Assembly (NCBI GenBank): GCA_030066785.1
Contig: JASJAZ010000075.1
Span: forward strand, 1 to 33,464
Source: Desulfobacterales bacterium
Lineage (GTDB): Bacteria; Desulfobacterota; Desulfobacteria; Desulfobacterales; JASJAZ01
Length of the DNA: 33,464 bases
Direction: 5' to 3'
Both the position numbers and the translations under genes were made by a program. Position 1 is the stretch's first letter, and each line of letters opens with the position of its first letter. The notes under the pieces are model-generated. The model was not told where the DNA came from, ran no database searches, and saw only the letters and a program-made list of their open reading frames with translations. Below, in pieces: positions 25,903 through 33,464 of this stretch.

Positions 25903-26859
25903 TTAACAACTTAAATCATCTATCAACTGCCGCATATCCGGCGGCAGCGGCGCCTCAAAAAGCATCGGTTTGCCTGTGGTAGGATGTTGAATGCCAAGCT
26001 GCCATGCGTGCAGCATTTGCCTTGAAACGCCTTTCAATTTATCAGCGGCTTCTTTGCAATCAACGGCGCGGCGCGCCCGGCGACCGCCATAGGTTTTATC
26101 CCCCACAACCGGGTGATGGATCGCAGCGCAGTGTACACGGATTTGATGGGTTCGCCCGGTTTTCAATTCGACCTTCAGCAAAGTTGCACCTGCCAATCTT
26201 GTTTCTACCTGCCAGCTTGTTTCAGCCTTTCGACTTTTACGACTGAGAGTCGACATGCGCTTGCGATCGATGGGGTGGCGCCCGATGGCCAAATCAATCG
26301 TACCGCTATCCTGGGAAACCGCACCATAGACCAGGGTCAGATAGATTTTAGTTACCCGTCGCGTTTTAAACTGCTGGGCTAGCTTCTGATGGGCTGCGTC
26401 ATTTTTGGCGGCCACCAGAACCCCCGAGGTATCTTTATCCAACCGATGAACAATGCCTGGTCGCCGCTCCCCATCAATTCCGGATAAATTGCGGCAGTGA
26501 TGAAGCAGAGCATTCACCAGAGTGCCGGTAGCATGACCTGGCGCGGGATGAACCACCAGTCCTGGCTGTTTATCAACCACAATCAACTCGGAATCTTCAT
26601 ACAAGACTTCGAGTGGAATTGGTTCCGGTTTTAGTCGCGACGGATGGGGAGGCGGAATCACACCGCGGATTGTTTCTCCCGGATGCACCCGGTAGCTTGG
26701 TTTTTTGATCTGACCGTTAACCGTAACGAAATACTGCTGAATCAGTTTGGCTGCCCGTGAGCGGGTACAATCTTGAAGATACTGTGCGAGGAAAGCATCA
26801 AGACGCTTATCAGCATCGGATACGGCCGCTACAAAGGCAAAGACACCTTGATGGGGCAT
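25903..26859 (-). CDS. rluD: Pseudouridine synthase, RluD-like
   Basis: The 318-aa protein has an N-terminal S4 RNA-binding domain (about residues 15-75, RLDAFLAQYLQDCTRSRAAKLI) and an RluA-family catalytic domain. The active-site motif HRLDKDTSG is at residues 138-146, with Asp141 as the nucleophile. It probably converts uridines of 23S rRNA helix 69 to pseudouridine; RluD and RluC cannot be separated with certainty by eye, but the S4 domain and length favour RluD. It starts 18 nt after carD, so the two are probably cotranscribed. No clear ribosome-binding site is seen. Confidence 0.9.
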   Translation of the reverse strand: MPHQGVFAFVAAVSDADKRLDAFLAQYLQDCTRSRAAKLIQQYFVTVNGQIKKPSYRVHPGETIRGVIPPPHPSRLKPEPIPLEVLYEDSELIVVDKQPGLVVHPAPGHATGTLVNALLHHCRNLSGIDGERRPGIVHRLDKDTSGVLVAAKNDAAHQKLAQQFKTRRVTKIYLTLVYGAVSQDSGTIDLAIGRHPIDRKRMSTLSRKSRKAETSWQVETRLAGATLLKVELKTGRTHQIRVHCAAIHHPVVGDKTYGGRRARRAVDCKEAADKLKGVSRQMLHAWQLGIQHPTTGKPMLFEAPLPPDMRQLIDDLSC

Positions 26860-26877
26860 AATGAGGAGAAAATGAAA

Positions 26878-27414
26878 CTAGGCGAAAAGAGATTCGATCT
26901 CCGAAAGAATCGTTTCTTCTTTGGAATCTTTGGCCGTCGAAAGCTCTCTTACGAGCAAACCCTGGGCGGTATCATACAGTTTGCGTTCACCAAATGACAG
27001 ATCTTTGGTCAGCTTCAGAAGCTGGAGGTCACGAAACACTTCTGCCACTTCATATAAGGAGCCGGTTTTAATTTTATCCATATACTCACGATAACGCCGG
27101 TTCCAGGTCTGATTGTCACCGGTTGGCTCCGGTTTGGTTTTCATAACTTCGTAAACTTTGGGTATTTCTTCGACTTTAATAATATCGCGCAGGCCAACCG
27201 AATCCACATTGGCAGTGGGAATCATAATGACCATACCATTTTCCAACACTTTAAGAATAAAGAAATCTTGTTTTTGGCCATTGATGATACGACTTTCGAC
27301 CGCTTCAATACGGCCAACACCGTGCGCGGGATACACTGCTAAATCACCAACCTGAAATCCCTGCTTTTTAGCTTTTGGCGCGGAGTTATTTGCGTCAGAA
27401 CTTTTTTTTGTCAT
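26878..27414 (-). CDS. carD: CarD/CdnL-family RNA polymerase-binding regulator
   Basis: The 178-aa protein has a basic, low-complexity N-terminus (about 17 residues) and then the CarD_TRCF Tudor-like domain (FQVGDLAVYPAHGVGRIEAVE, about residues 20-75) that contacts the RNA polymerase beta subunit. The helical C-terminal half contains the TWNRRYREYMDKIKTG segment, where a Trp inserts at the promoter -10 edge in the family. CarD/CdnL stabilises open promoter complexes, notably at rRNA promoters. The gene lies just downstream of the hppA terminator and before rluD. Its own promoter must lie in 27415-27487, but no convincing -35/-10 pair was found. Confidence 0.92.
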   Translation of the reverse strand: MTKKSSDANNSAPKAKKQGFQVGDLAVYPAHGVGRIEAVESRIINGQKQDFFILKVLENGMVIMIPTANVDSVGLRDIIKVEEIPKVYEVMKTKPEPTGDNQTWNRRYREYMDKIKTGSLYEVAEVFRDLQLLKLTKDLSFGERKLYDTAQGLLVRELSTAKDSKEETILSEIESLFA

Positions 27415-27487
27415 ATTTTACACCATACCGAGAGGGGTCTGAATATTAGCGTTAAAGCGTTATTATCATTTCCACTGACAATAATCA

Positions 27488-27529
27488 ATAAAAAAAGGGG
27501 GTGGCCCGATGGCTTCGAGCCAACCCCCT
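27488..27529 (-). terminator. Intrinsic terminator after hppA
   Basis: On the minus strand AGGGGG-T-TGGC pairs with GCCACCCCCT, a 10-bp stem with one bulged base and a 13-nt loop, followed directly by seven T. It lies about 50 nt downstream of the hppA stop and closes the ispE-to-hppA unit before carD. Confidence 0.9.
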
Positions 27530-27578
27530 GCTAAAGCGGATTAATTTACAATCCGTAGGTCAATTGTCAATTCAACTG

Positions 27579-29612
27579 CTACAGAAGCAGCGGCACCATC
27601 AACAAAGCAACCACGTTGAGAATCTTGATCATCGGGTTGATCGCCGGTCCGGCAGTATCCTTGTAAGGATCGCCGACGGTATCGCCGGTAACCGCAGCTT
27701 TATGGGCATCGCTGCCCTTGCCGCCCAGATGGCCGTCTTCAATGTATTTCTTAGCGTTGTCCCAAGCAGCACCGCCGGTGGTCATGGAGATGGCCACAAA
27801 CAGACCGGTTACTATGCTTCCGATCAACAGGCCGCCCAAGGCGATTTTGCCCAGAATGAGGCCCACGAGGATTGGCGCCACAACCGGCAATAGCGCCGGC
27901 ACGATCATTTCGCGCAATGCAAACTTGGTAACAATGTCCACACAGGAAGCATAGTCAGGTTTGGCGGTACCCTCCATAATTCCGGGAATTTCACGGAATT
28001 GCCGTCTAACTTCGTCAACAACAGCACCGCCGGCTTTACCCACAGCCTGCATGGCAATGGAACCAAACAGGAAGGGCAATAAGCCGCCGATGAAAAGTCC
28101 GACAATAACGCTGACGTCACTCAGATCAAATCTAAGCACCTCGCCGCCGCCGTGCAGCACGAATTCCTGGGTATAGGACGCAAAAAGCACCAAAGCAGCT
28201 AAACCGGCTGAACCGATGGCATAACCTTTGGTGACCGCTTTGGTGGTGTTGCCAACCGCGTCCAAAGGATCGGTGACCGCACGTACACTTTCATCCATTT
28301 CAGCCATTTCGGCAATACCGCCGGCATTATCGGTGATCGGCCCATAGGCGTCAATGGCAATCACCATACCGGTCATGGACAGCATCGACATCGCGGCGAT
28401 GGCAATACCGTATAAGCCGGCAAAATAATAGGCCACACCGATCGCAATACAGATGGACAGCACCGGCAGCGCCGTGGCTTGCATGCTGACGGCCAAACCA
28501 GCAATAATGTTGGTGGCATGACCGGTGGTCGACATGTTGGCCACTCCTTTAACCGGCGCATAAATACCCGTATAATATTCTGTGATAATGACGATTACCA
28601 CGGTTAACACCAAGCCGACTATCGATGAATAGAAAATAGCCATCGGCGTAATATTCGGAATCCCTACCATCAGTTGACGACAAGCGATAAAGAACCCGAA
28701 GGCTCCCAGAACCGCTGCTCCGAACATGCCCTTGTACAAGGCCCCCATGATGTATTCGTTGGCGCCCAGGCGAACGAAAGCCACCGCGATCATCGAGGCG
28801 ATAATTGAGATGGCGCCTAAGACCAGCGGAAAATCGGTGGCGATAATCACATCCGGAAACAGCAGGTTACCCAGCAGCATGGCTGCTACTGCGGTTACCG
28901 CATAAGTTTCAAATAAGTCGGCGGCCATACCGGCGCAGTCACCGACATTGTCGCCCACGTTATCAGCAATAACTGCCGGGTTACGTGGATCATCCTCAGG
29001 AATACCGGCTTCGACTTTACCGACGAGGTCCGCACCAACATCGGCACCTTTGGTGAAAATCCCGCCACCAAGGCGCGCAAAGATGGATATCAGGCTGCCA
29101 CCAAAGCCGAGGGCGACCAGCGCAATAACCGCTTCGCGAACCGGAGTTCCGGTTTTGAGCAGCACAGTGTAAAAACCAGCAACTGAGGTCAGCGCCAACC
29201 CGGCCACAATCATACCGGTAACTGCGCCGCCTTTAAAGGCCATACCCAACGCCTTTTTCAGACCGCCCTTGGCGGCTTCAGCGGTGCGCACATTGGCAAT
29301 AACCGAGACCCGCATGCCGATGTAGCCGGCAATGAACGAGGCGGCGGCACCCACCAGAAAACCGATAGCGGTTTTTAAGTTCAGAGCAATAATGATCAAA
29401 ACAAAAATGATCACGCCTGCGAGGCCCATACTTTTAAGCTGACGATTAAGATAAGCGATGGCGCCTTCTTTAACGGCGTTGGAAATTTCCTGCATCTTTT
29501 CATCGCCAGCCGGAGCACCCTTTACGACCGTCGCCAAGATAATCGAAAATAGAACTCCCGCAACTCCAACAATGGTGCATAACAGCGGTAAATTATTAGT
29601 TAATCCTTCCAT
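27579..29612 (-). CDS. hppA: Membrane H+-translocating pyrophosphatase, K+-independent type
   Basis: The 677-aa protein has about 16 membrane spans. It hydrolyses pyrophosphate at the cytoplasmic face and pumps protons. Catalytic motifs are intact: [13 protein letters not shown] (residues 189-201) and DNVGDNVGD (217-225). GNTTK (454-458) carries Lys458, where K+-dependent enzymes have Ala, so this should be the K+-independent proton-pumping class. In a sulfate reducer it would recover energy from the pyrophosphate released by sulfate or fatty-acid activation. The ATG has GGAGG upstream, and the gene lies 12 nt after pth. A strong terminator follows. Confidence 0.96.
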   Translation of the reverse strand: MEGLTNNLPLLCTIVGVAGVLFSIILATVVKGAPAGDEKMQEISNAVKEGAIAYLNRQLKSMGLAGVIIFVLIIIALNLKTAIGFLVGAAASFIAGYIGMRVSVIANVRTAEAAKGGLKKALGMAFKGGAVTGMIVAGLALTSVAGFYTVLLKTGTPVREAVIALVALGFGGSLISIFARLGGGIFTKGADVGADLVGKVEAGIPEDDPRNPAVIADNVGDNVGDCAGMAADLFETYAVTAVAAMLLGNLLFPDVIIATDFPLVLGAISIIASMIAVAFVRLGANEYIMGALYKGMFGAAVLGAFGFFIACRQLMVGIPNITPMAIFYSSIVGLVLTVVIVIITEYYTGIYAPVKGVANMSTTGHATNIIAGLAVSMQATALPVLSICIAIGVAYYFAGLYGIAIAAMSMLSMTGMVIAIDAYGPITDNAGGIAEMAEMDESVRAVTDPLDAVGNTTKAVTKGYAIGSAGLAALVLFASYTQEFVLHGGGEVLRFDLSDVSVIVGLFIGGLLPFLFGSIAMQAVGKAGGAVVDEVRRQFREIPGIMEGTAKPDYASCVDIVTKFALREMIVPALLPVVAPILVGLILGKIALGGLLIGSIVTGLFVAISMTTGGAAWDNAKKYIEDGHLGGKGSDAHKAAVTGDTVGDPYKDTAGPAINPMIKILNVVALLMVPLLL

Positions 29613-29624
29613 TCTTTCCTCCGT

Positions 29625-30227
29625 CTAGATGTTGATTGGTGAAAATGGCTCCTTACGGTTAAACCGATTCATTCCTTCCCGGACGCCCTGGCATAGAATT
29701 GTCGCAACGGCATCGCAAGCGGCGCTGACGAGTGACGGTAATATGGCCGCTTCCTTCTCATCAAAAGTGCCCAATACATGCCCGACAATACCGGCCTTAT
29801 CTCCCGGCCGACCGACGCCAAAGCGAAGGCGCGTAAAATCGTTTCGGCCAAACGCATCTAGCAGCGACTTTACGCCATTGTGTCCTCCATGCCCTCCTTT
29901 CTCAATAATTTTTAACCTTCCAAAAGCAAGATCAATGTCATCATGGATGACGATCAAATCCTTGCAGTGTATCCGAAAATAATGGGCTAAATTCTGAACG
30001 GGCAAACCACTACGGTTCATAAATGCCATGGGTTTGGCCAGAATAACCGCTTGGTCCTTAACATGGCCGCGTCCGAATACCGAATCGAATTTTCGTTTGG
30101 CAATGTCGATATCGTGCTCCACAGCGAGATGGTCAATAACCCTAAAGCCCGCATTGTGGCGTGAAGCATCGTAGGCTTTTCCCGGATTGCCTAACCCGAT
30201 AATCAGTCGAAGACTTGCAGTGGCCAT
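29625..30227 (-). CDS. pth: Peptidyl-tRNA hydrolase Pth
   Basis: The 200-aa enzyme releases peptides from prematurely dropped peptidyl-tRNA. It has GLGNPGKAYDASRHNAGF with the catalytic-pair His24, KPMAFMNRSG (Asn71), IHDDIDL (Asp96) and GGHGGHNG (Asn117). The frame is open to a GTG at 30233. The ATG at 30227 gives the usual N-terminus, but neither start has a visible ribosome-binding site. A strong inverted repeat ends only 12 nt upstream of the ATG. Confidence 0.95.
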   Translation of the reverse strand: MATASLRLIIGLGNPGKAYDASRHNAGFRVIDHLAVEHDIDIAKRKFDSVFGRGHVKDQAVILAKPMAFMNRSGLPVQNLAHYFRIHCKDLIVIHDDIDLAFGRLKIIEKGGHGGHNGVKSLLDAFGRNDFTRLRFGVGRPGDKAGIVGHVLGTFDEKEAAILPSLVSAACDAVATILCQGVREGMNRFNRKEPFSPINI

Positions 30228-30238
30228 AAGCACAAAAG

Positions 30239-30267
30239 CCGGGAATGACTTGATCAGACATTCCCGG
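30239..30267 (-). terminator. 9-bp perfect hairpin between rplY and pth
   Basis: CCGGGAATG and CATTCCCGG form a perfect 9-bp stem around an 11-nt loop. On the minus strand it starts 13 nt after the rplY stop and is followed by CTTTTGTG, a short imperfect T-run. It may be a partial terminator or attenuator lowering pth-hppA expression relative to rplY, or an RNA-processing or stability element. Confidence 0.55.
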
Positions 30268-30280
30268 TAATCGATGAGAA

Positions 30281-30943
30281 CTATTCTTCAGATCCGGTAT
30301 CAGCCGCAGCTTCTCTTTCAGCAGCCTCTTCCGCTTCCTCTTCCAGTTCCTCTTCTTCCTCAACGACCTCTTCTTCTTCAACCTTCGGGCTCAGAACAGT
30401 TGCTACCGTATAATTCACATCCGCCGGAATTTCAACATTGCCGGCCAATGGAATTTCATTTACATGGAGTGAATCACCAATATCGAGATTGGTAATATCA
30501 ATTTCAATTGTTTCAGGAATTTCATTGGGTAAACAAAATACTTCCAATTCACGTCGGATGAGCTGAAGCATACCACCCATTTCGACACCGATCGACTTGC
30601 CGGATGTGACGACCGGTACTTTAACCTTGATCTTGCGATCCATACTGATTTCATAAAAATCAACATGCAGCAGATTGCGCGAAACAGGATCCGCCTGCAA
30701 TTCACGTATCATGGCATGGCGCGCGGTTTTTTCATCATTTTCAATGACTAGATTGAGAAGCACCTGACCGGCCTGGTGATCCTTGAGGATCTGTTCGAAT
30801 TCATGACAGTTCACCGACAATAATGTGGCTTCGGTTTGCGGCCCATACAAGACCGCCGGGAAACGCCCCTCGCGCCTCAATGCGCGGGCGGGACCATTTC
30901 CGGTTTGTTTCCGTATATTGACTTTTAGTTCTATAAAATCCAA
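30281..30943 (-). CDS. rplY: Ribosomal protein bL25, CTC form
   Basis: The 220-aa protein binds 5S rRNA. The N-terminal L25 domain (about residues 1-92, with GPARALRREGRFPAVLYG) is followed by the TL5/CTC C-terminal domain (about 95-185) and a strongly acidic Glu-rich tail (about 186-220), common in the long form. The start is TTG at 30943, supported by a perfect AAGGAGG (30950-30956) 6 nt upstream. It sits between prs and pth, a frequent bacterial arrangement. Confidence 0.95.
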   Translation of the reverse strand: MDFIELKVNIRKQTGNGPARALRREGRFPAVLYGPQTEATLLSVNCHEFEQILKDHQAGQVLLNLVIENDEKTARHAMIRELQADPVSRNLLHVDFYEISMDRKIKVKVPVVTSGKSIGVEMGGMLQLIRRELEVFCLPNEIPETIEIDITNLDIGDSLHVNEIPLAGNVEIPADVNYTVATVLSPKVEEEEVVEEEEELEEEAEEAAEREAAADTGSEE

Positions 30944-30973
30944 GTATATCCTCCTTAAATGGTCATCATCTGA

Positions 30974-31912
30974 TTAAACGAACAATGAGGTGACCGAATC
31001 GCCTTTGTGGCCACGAATTATCGCTTCACCCACGAGTTCGGCTACCGATAAAACTTTGATTAATCCACATTCCTGCGCATTGGCGCCCAGCGGAACGGAA
31101 TCGGTTACAACGACACTCTTAATTCCCGATCCTACTAACCGATCGATGGCCGGACCGGACAACACCGGATGTGCACAACAGGCATGCACCTCCCGGGCGC
31201 CATGTTCCTTAAGAGCTCCCACAGCCTCTGAGACCGTACCCGCCGTATCAATCATATCATCCACAATCACAGCGATTTTATCGGTTACGTCGCCGATCAC
31301 CGCCATGGCTTTGGCTTGATTCGGCGCGTCGCGGCGCTTGTCTATAATAGCCAGATCCGCATTGAGCCGCTTAGAATAGGCACGCGCACGCTCAACACCT
31401 CCGGCATCCGGTGAGACGACAACCAGCTTTCCGGGATGATTGTTACGAATATGATCGATCAAAACCGGTGCGGCAAAAAGATTGTCCACCGGAATATCAA
31501 AAAAACCTTGGATCTGACCAGCATGCAGGTCAAGCGTTATAATTCGATTGGCGCCTGCAGCAGTCAATAGATCGGCAATCAGCTTGGCGCTTATCGGTAC
31601 CCGGGGAGCCACTTTTTTGTCTTGGCGGGCATACCCATAATAGGGCATCACAGCCGTGATGCGTCGGGCGGAAGATCGTTTGAAAGCGTCGATCATCAGC
31701 AATAATTCGACCAGGGTCTCGTTGACCGGGTGGCAGGTGGATTGAATCACAAAAACATCTTGTGAGCGGACGTTTTCTTGAATCTCAATCTGTATTTCAC
31801 CGTCACTAAAGGTGCTAACCTTAGCACCGCCCAGTGGGATATGCAGATACGAGGATATTCGCTCTGCAAAATCCGGATTGGAATTACCAGTAAAAAGCGA
31901 AATAGAATTCAT
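30974..31912 (-). CDS. prs: Ribose-phosphate pyrophosphokinase (PRPP synthetase)
   Basis: The 312-aa enzyme makes PRPP from ribose 5-phosphate and ATP for nucleotide, His and Trp synthesis. Signatures are FSDGEIQIEI near the N-terminus, the DLHAGQIQGFF loop, the VVSPDAGGVERAR segment and the PRPP-binding VDDMIDTAGT near residue 220. The ATG at 31912 gives the normal length; a GTG at 31942 would add 10 residues toward the tRNA gene. The gene lies 49 nt downstream of tRNA-Gln. Confidence 0.96.
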   Translation of the reverse strand: MNSISLFTGNSNPDFAERISSYLHIPLGGAKVSTFSDGEIQIEIQENVRSQDVFVIQSTCHPVNETLVELLLMIDAFKRSSARRITAVMPYYGYARQDKKVAPRVPISAKLIADLLTAAGANRIITLDLHAGQIQGFFDIPVDNLFAAPVLIDHIRNNHPGKLVVVSPDAGGVERARAYSKRLNADLAIIDKRRDAPNQAKAMAVIGDVTDKIAVIVDDMIDTAGTVSEAVGALKEHGAREVHACCAHPVLSGPAIDRLVGSGIKSVVVTDSVPLGANAQECGLIKVLSVAELVGEAIIRGHKGDSVTSLFV

Positions 31913-31961
31913 GCGCAACTCACTTTGTAAACGGAAACCCACCCCTGCTTACCTTAAAAAA

Positions 31962-32036
31962 TGGCTGGGGCGGGAGGATTCGAACCTCCGAATGCAGGAA
32001 CCAAAATCCTGTGTCTTACCGCTTGACGACGCCCCA
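31962..32036 (-). tRNA. tRNA-Gln (anticodon UUG)
   Basis: The 75-nt gene includes an encoded CCA end. The acceptor stem TGGGGCG pairs with CGCCCCA, with discriminator G. The D-arm is GTC/GAC, the anticodon stem is CAGGA/TCCTG around loop TTTTGGT (anticodon TTG, reading CAA), the variable loop is CATTC and the T-arm is GGAGG-TTCGAAT-CCTCC. All stems are perfectly paired. It lies between ispE and prs on the same strand, so it may be processed from their transcript. Confidence 0.96.
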
Positions 32037-32067
32037 GCAGTCACTTAAAAATGTTGAATAAGGGAAA

Positions 32068-32943
32068 TTAAACAACCAGGCGGGCAGAAAAAATCTGCCA
32101 TCCAGACTTGTCTGTCAGGATTTTCACGGCCTTCTTAGCTGTATCCTCGTTTGCAAAAAGCCCGAAAACAGTCGGCCCGCTACCCGTCATTAAAGCGCCC
32201 AAAGCTCCTATGCGGCAAAGTTCAGACTTTGCTTCAGCAATTGAAGGATGGTCCGCCACAGTTACTGTTTCCAGGTCGTTATGCAATGCATCTAATAGAT
32301 TTAGATTCTTTTCCCTGAAATGGATTTGTTTAAGTTTTTTTTCCCTGTTTGTCAATCTTAAATTCAGCTTTTTAAAGACCGCTGCCGTTGACACATTAAA
32401 GCCCGGAAATACCAGTACCACATGATATGCTGGCAGGTTTTCAAAAGCCTCGAGGTGTTCACCGATGCCGGTGGCAATGGCTGGTTTCTGAAAAATAAAA
32501 AACGGTACATCGGCACCTATAGAAGCTGCCAACACCATTAAACGATCCGTTGGAATGGGGTTATCAAAATATCGGTTGAGGGCCAACAACACAGACGCCG
32601 CGTTGCTGCTGCCGCCACCTAAACCCGCACCTACGGGTATCCATTTATCGATATGAATGGCTAGGCCCGGAAGTTGTTTTCTAACGTGATCGTTTACCGA
32701 ATCCACAAATAGTGCCACCGCCTGATAAACTAAATTACGATGATCCTCTGGCACCGTCGGATGCGGGCACGTAATTCGAATTCCCTTTCCGCCAATGGCC
32801 ATATATAAATGATCACACAGCGACACACGACACATTAATGATATCAAATTGTGATACCCGTCCGGTCTTTTACCGGTTACATGCAAAAAAAGATTAATTT
32901 TGGCAGGAGATTCAATTCGCAGAGAGGCTTTGGTGGTCGTCAT
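32068..32943 (-). CDS. ispE: 4-diphosphocytidyl-2-C-methyl-D-erythritol kinase IspE
   Basis: The 291-aa GHMP kinase of the MEP isoprenoid pathway phosphorylates CDP-methylerythritol using ATP. PAKINLFLHVTGKRPDGYHNL (residues 13-33) contains the active-site Lys15. The ATP loop PVGAGLGGGSSNA is at 103-115, GADVPFF carries the catalytic Asp, and GSGPTVFGLF is the third GHMP motif. The product feeds undecaprenyl phosphate, the lipid carrier used by MraY and MurG. The ATG at 32943 has no strong ribosome-binding site. Confidence 0.95.
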   Translation of the reverse strand: MTTTKASLRIESPAKINLFLHVTGKRPDGYHNLISLMCRVSLCDHLYMAIGGKGIRITCPHPTVPEDHRNLVYQAVALFVDSVNDHVRKQLPGLAIHIDKWIPVGAGLGGGSSNAASVLLALNRYFDNPIPTDRLMVLAASIGADVPFFIFQKPAIATGIGEHLEAFENLPAYHVVLVFPGFNVSTAAVFKKLNLRLTNREKKLKQIHFREKNLNLLDALHNDLETVTVADHPSIAEAKSELCRIGALGALMTGSGPTVFGLFANEDTAKKAVKILTDKSGWQIFSARLVV

Positions 32944-33053
32944 GAATACTACTGATTCGAAGCCATGAGGTTAGATTGACAAGTGCGATCCTTTGAAATT
33001 GTGAGATAAAAATCGTGGTGGCTGCTTAGAATATCGGGTTTCGATTAGCGCAA

Positions 33054-33464
33054 CTACCGTTCCATTTTGATTACGAGAAAACCGGCATTTAACCGTTTAA
33101 TAAAAAACGTCACCATTTCACCCGATTTGACCGATTTAAGAATCGCACGATAGTCATCCAGTGATGTTACAGCCTGGTGATTGATTTCTTTAATAAGATC
33201 ACCGGCCATCATCCCGGATTTTTCGGCTTGGCTGTCGGTTTCAATCTCAACAACCATAATGCCGTCGGTATCAGGAATATTGAACCGACGCTTAATTTCG
33301 GGCGTCAATTCGGAAACCCGCATACCCAGGTCGGTTTCTTGGTGTCGGGGTGACCGCAGCGAGGCAATTTTATCGTCATCCCGTTTGGCAATTTTGACCC
33401 GAAAACGCTTTTCACGGCCATCACGAAGCACGTCGATTTCGGCAATTTGTCCCACGCCAATATC
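33054..33464 (-). CDS. Do/HtrA-like serine protease, C-terminal PDZ part (partial)
   Basis: The gene runs off the right edge of the window; 136 codons plus the stop are visible. The peptide enters at DIGVGQIAEIDVLRDGRE, the end of a first PDZ domain. A linker (RHQETDLGMRVSELTPEIKR) and a second PDZ domain follow (DGIMVVEIETDSQAEKSGMMAGDLIKEINH). This two-PDZ layout is that of DegP/DegQ-type periplasmic proteases, which degrade or refold damaged envelope proteins. The catalytic His-Asp-Ser domain lies outside the window, so activity cannot be judged. A 110-nt gap with no clear signal separates it from ispE. Confidence 0.85.
   Translation of the reverse strand, partial: DIGVGQIAEIDVLRDGREKRFRVKIAKRDDDKIASLRSPRHQETDLGMRVSELTPEIKRRFNIPDTDGIMVVEIETDSQAEKSGMMAGDLIKEINHQAVTSLDDYRAILKSVKSGEMVTFFIKRLNAGFLVIKMER

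Noticed and set aside
1-33464. CRISPR arrays, insertion sequences, prophage or integrated element
   Set aside because: No repeat-spacer pattern, transposase, integrase or abrupt change in gene style was seen; only one tRNA is present, with no duplicated end that would suggest an attachment site.

Overview
The window is about 33 kb of ordinary chromosome from a Gram-negative, anaerobic bacterium. The best fit is a sulfate-reducing or syntrophic member of the Desulfobacterota (Desulfobacterales-like). Four things point there: a meso-DAP-type division and cell-wall (dcw) cluster, a small tetraheme c-type cytochrome heading an Rnf operon, a K+-independent membrane pyrophosphatase, and a CarD/CdnL regulator. 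The species assignment is inferred from gene content and protein style, not from a search. No mobile element, CRISPR array or broken gene was seen.

Region 1 (1-16778, + strand) is a compact dcw cluster: mraZ (3' end only), rsmH, ftsL, ftsI, murE, murF, mraY, murD, ftsW, murG, murC, murB, ftsQ, ftsA, ftsZ. Many junctions overlap by 4-17 nt, so the genes are probably translationally coupled. No ddl lies between murB and ftsQ. MurE carries the DNPR motif of meso-diaminopimelate-adding enzymes. FtsZ appears to carry two copies of its C-terminal partner-binding motif. An uncharacterised radical SAM protein (16905-18635) follows ftsZ.

Region 2 (18636-25820, + strand) is a 372-nt regulatory gap followed by a cytochrome gene and rnfC-D-G-E-A-B. 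This is the most interesting part of the window. RnfB is fused to a complete GltD/NfnB-like NAD(P)H:flavin oxidoreductase module. RnfC keeps both [4Fe-4S] motifs but lacks the glycine-rich and acidic signatures that bind FMN and NADH. RnfD has His where the covalent-FMN Thr is expected. RnfB, RnfA, RnfE and RnfG keep their redox motifs. Read together, the usual exit branch (RnfG-FMN to RnfD-FMN to RnfC-FMN to NAD+) looks dismantled, while a cytoplasmic NAD(P)H site has been added on RnfB and a periplasmic heme protein is encoded at the start of the operon. The hypothesis is a rewired Rnf that connects NAD(P)H/ferredoxin, through RnfB-RnfA/E-RnfG, to a periplasmic cytochrome pool in either direction.

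Region 3 (25821-33464, - strand) holds two apparent transcription units. Reading on the minus strand, the first is the 3' end of a Do/HtrA-like protease, ispE, tRNA-Gln(UUG), prs, rplY (CTC type), pth and hppA, ending in a strong intrinsic terminator. The second is carD and rluD, which converges on rnfB. These are isoprenoid, nucleotide and translation housekeeping genes plus pyrophosphate-driven proton pumping.
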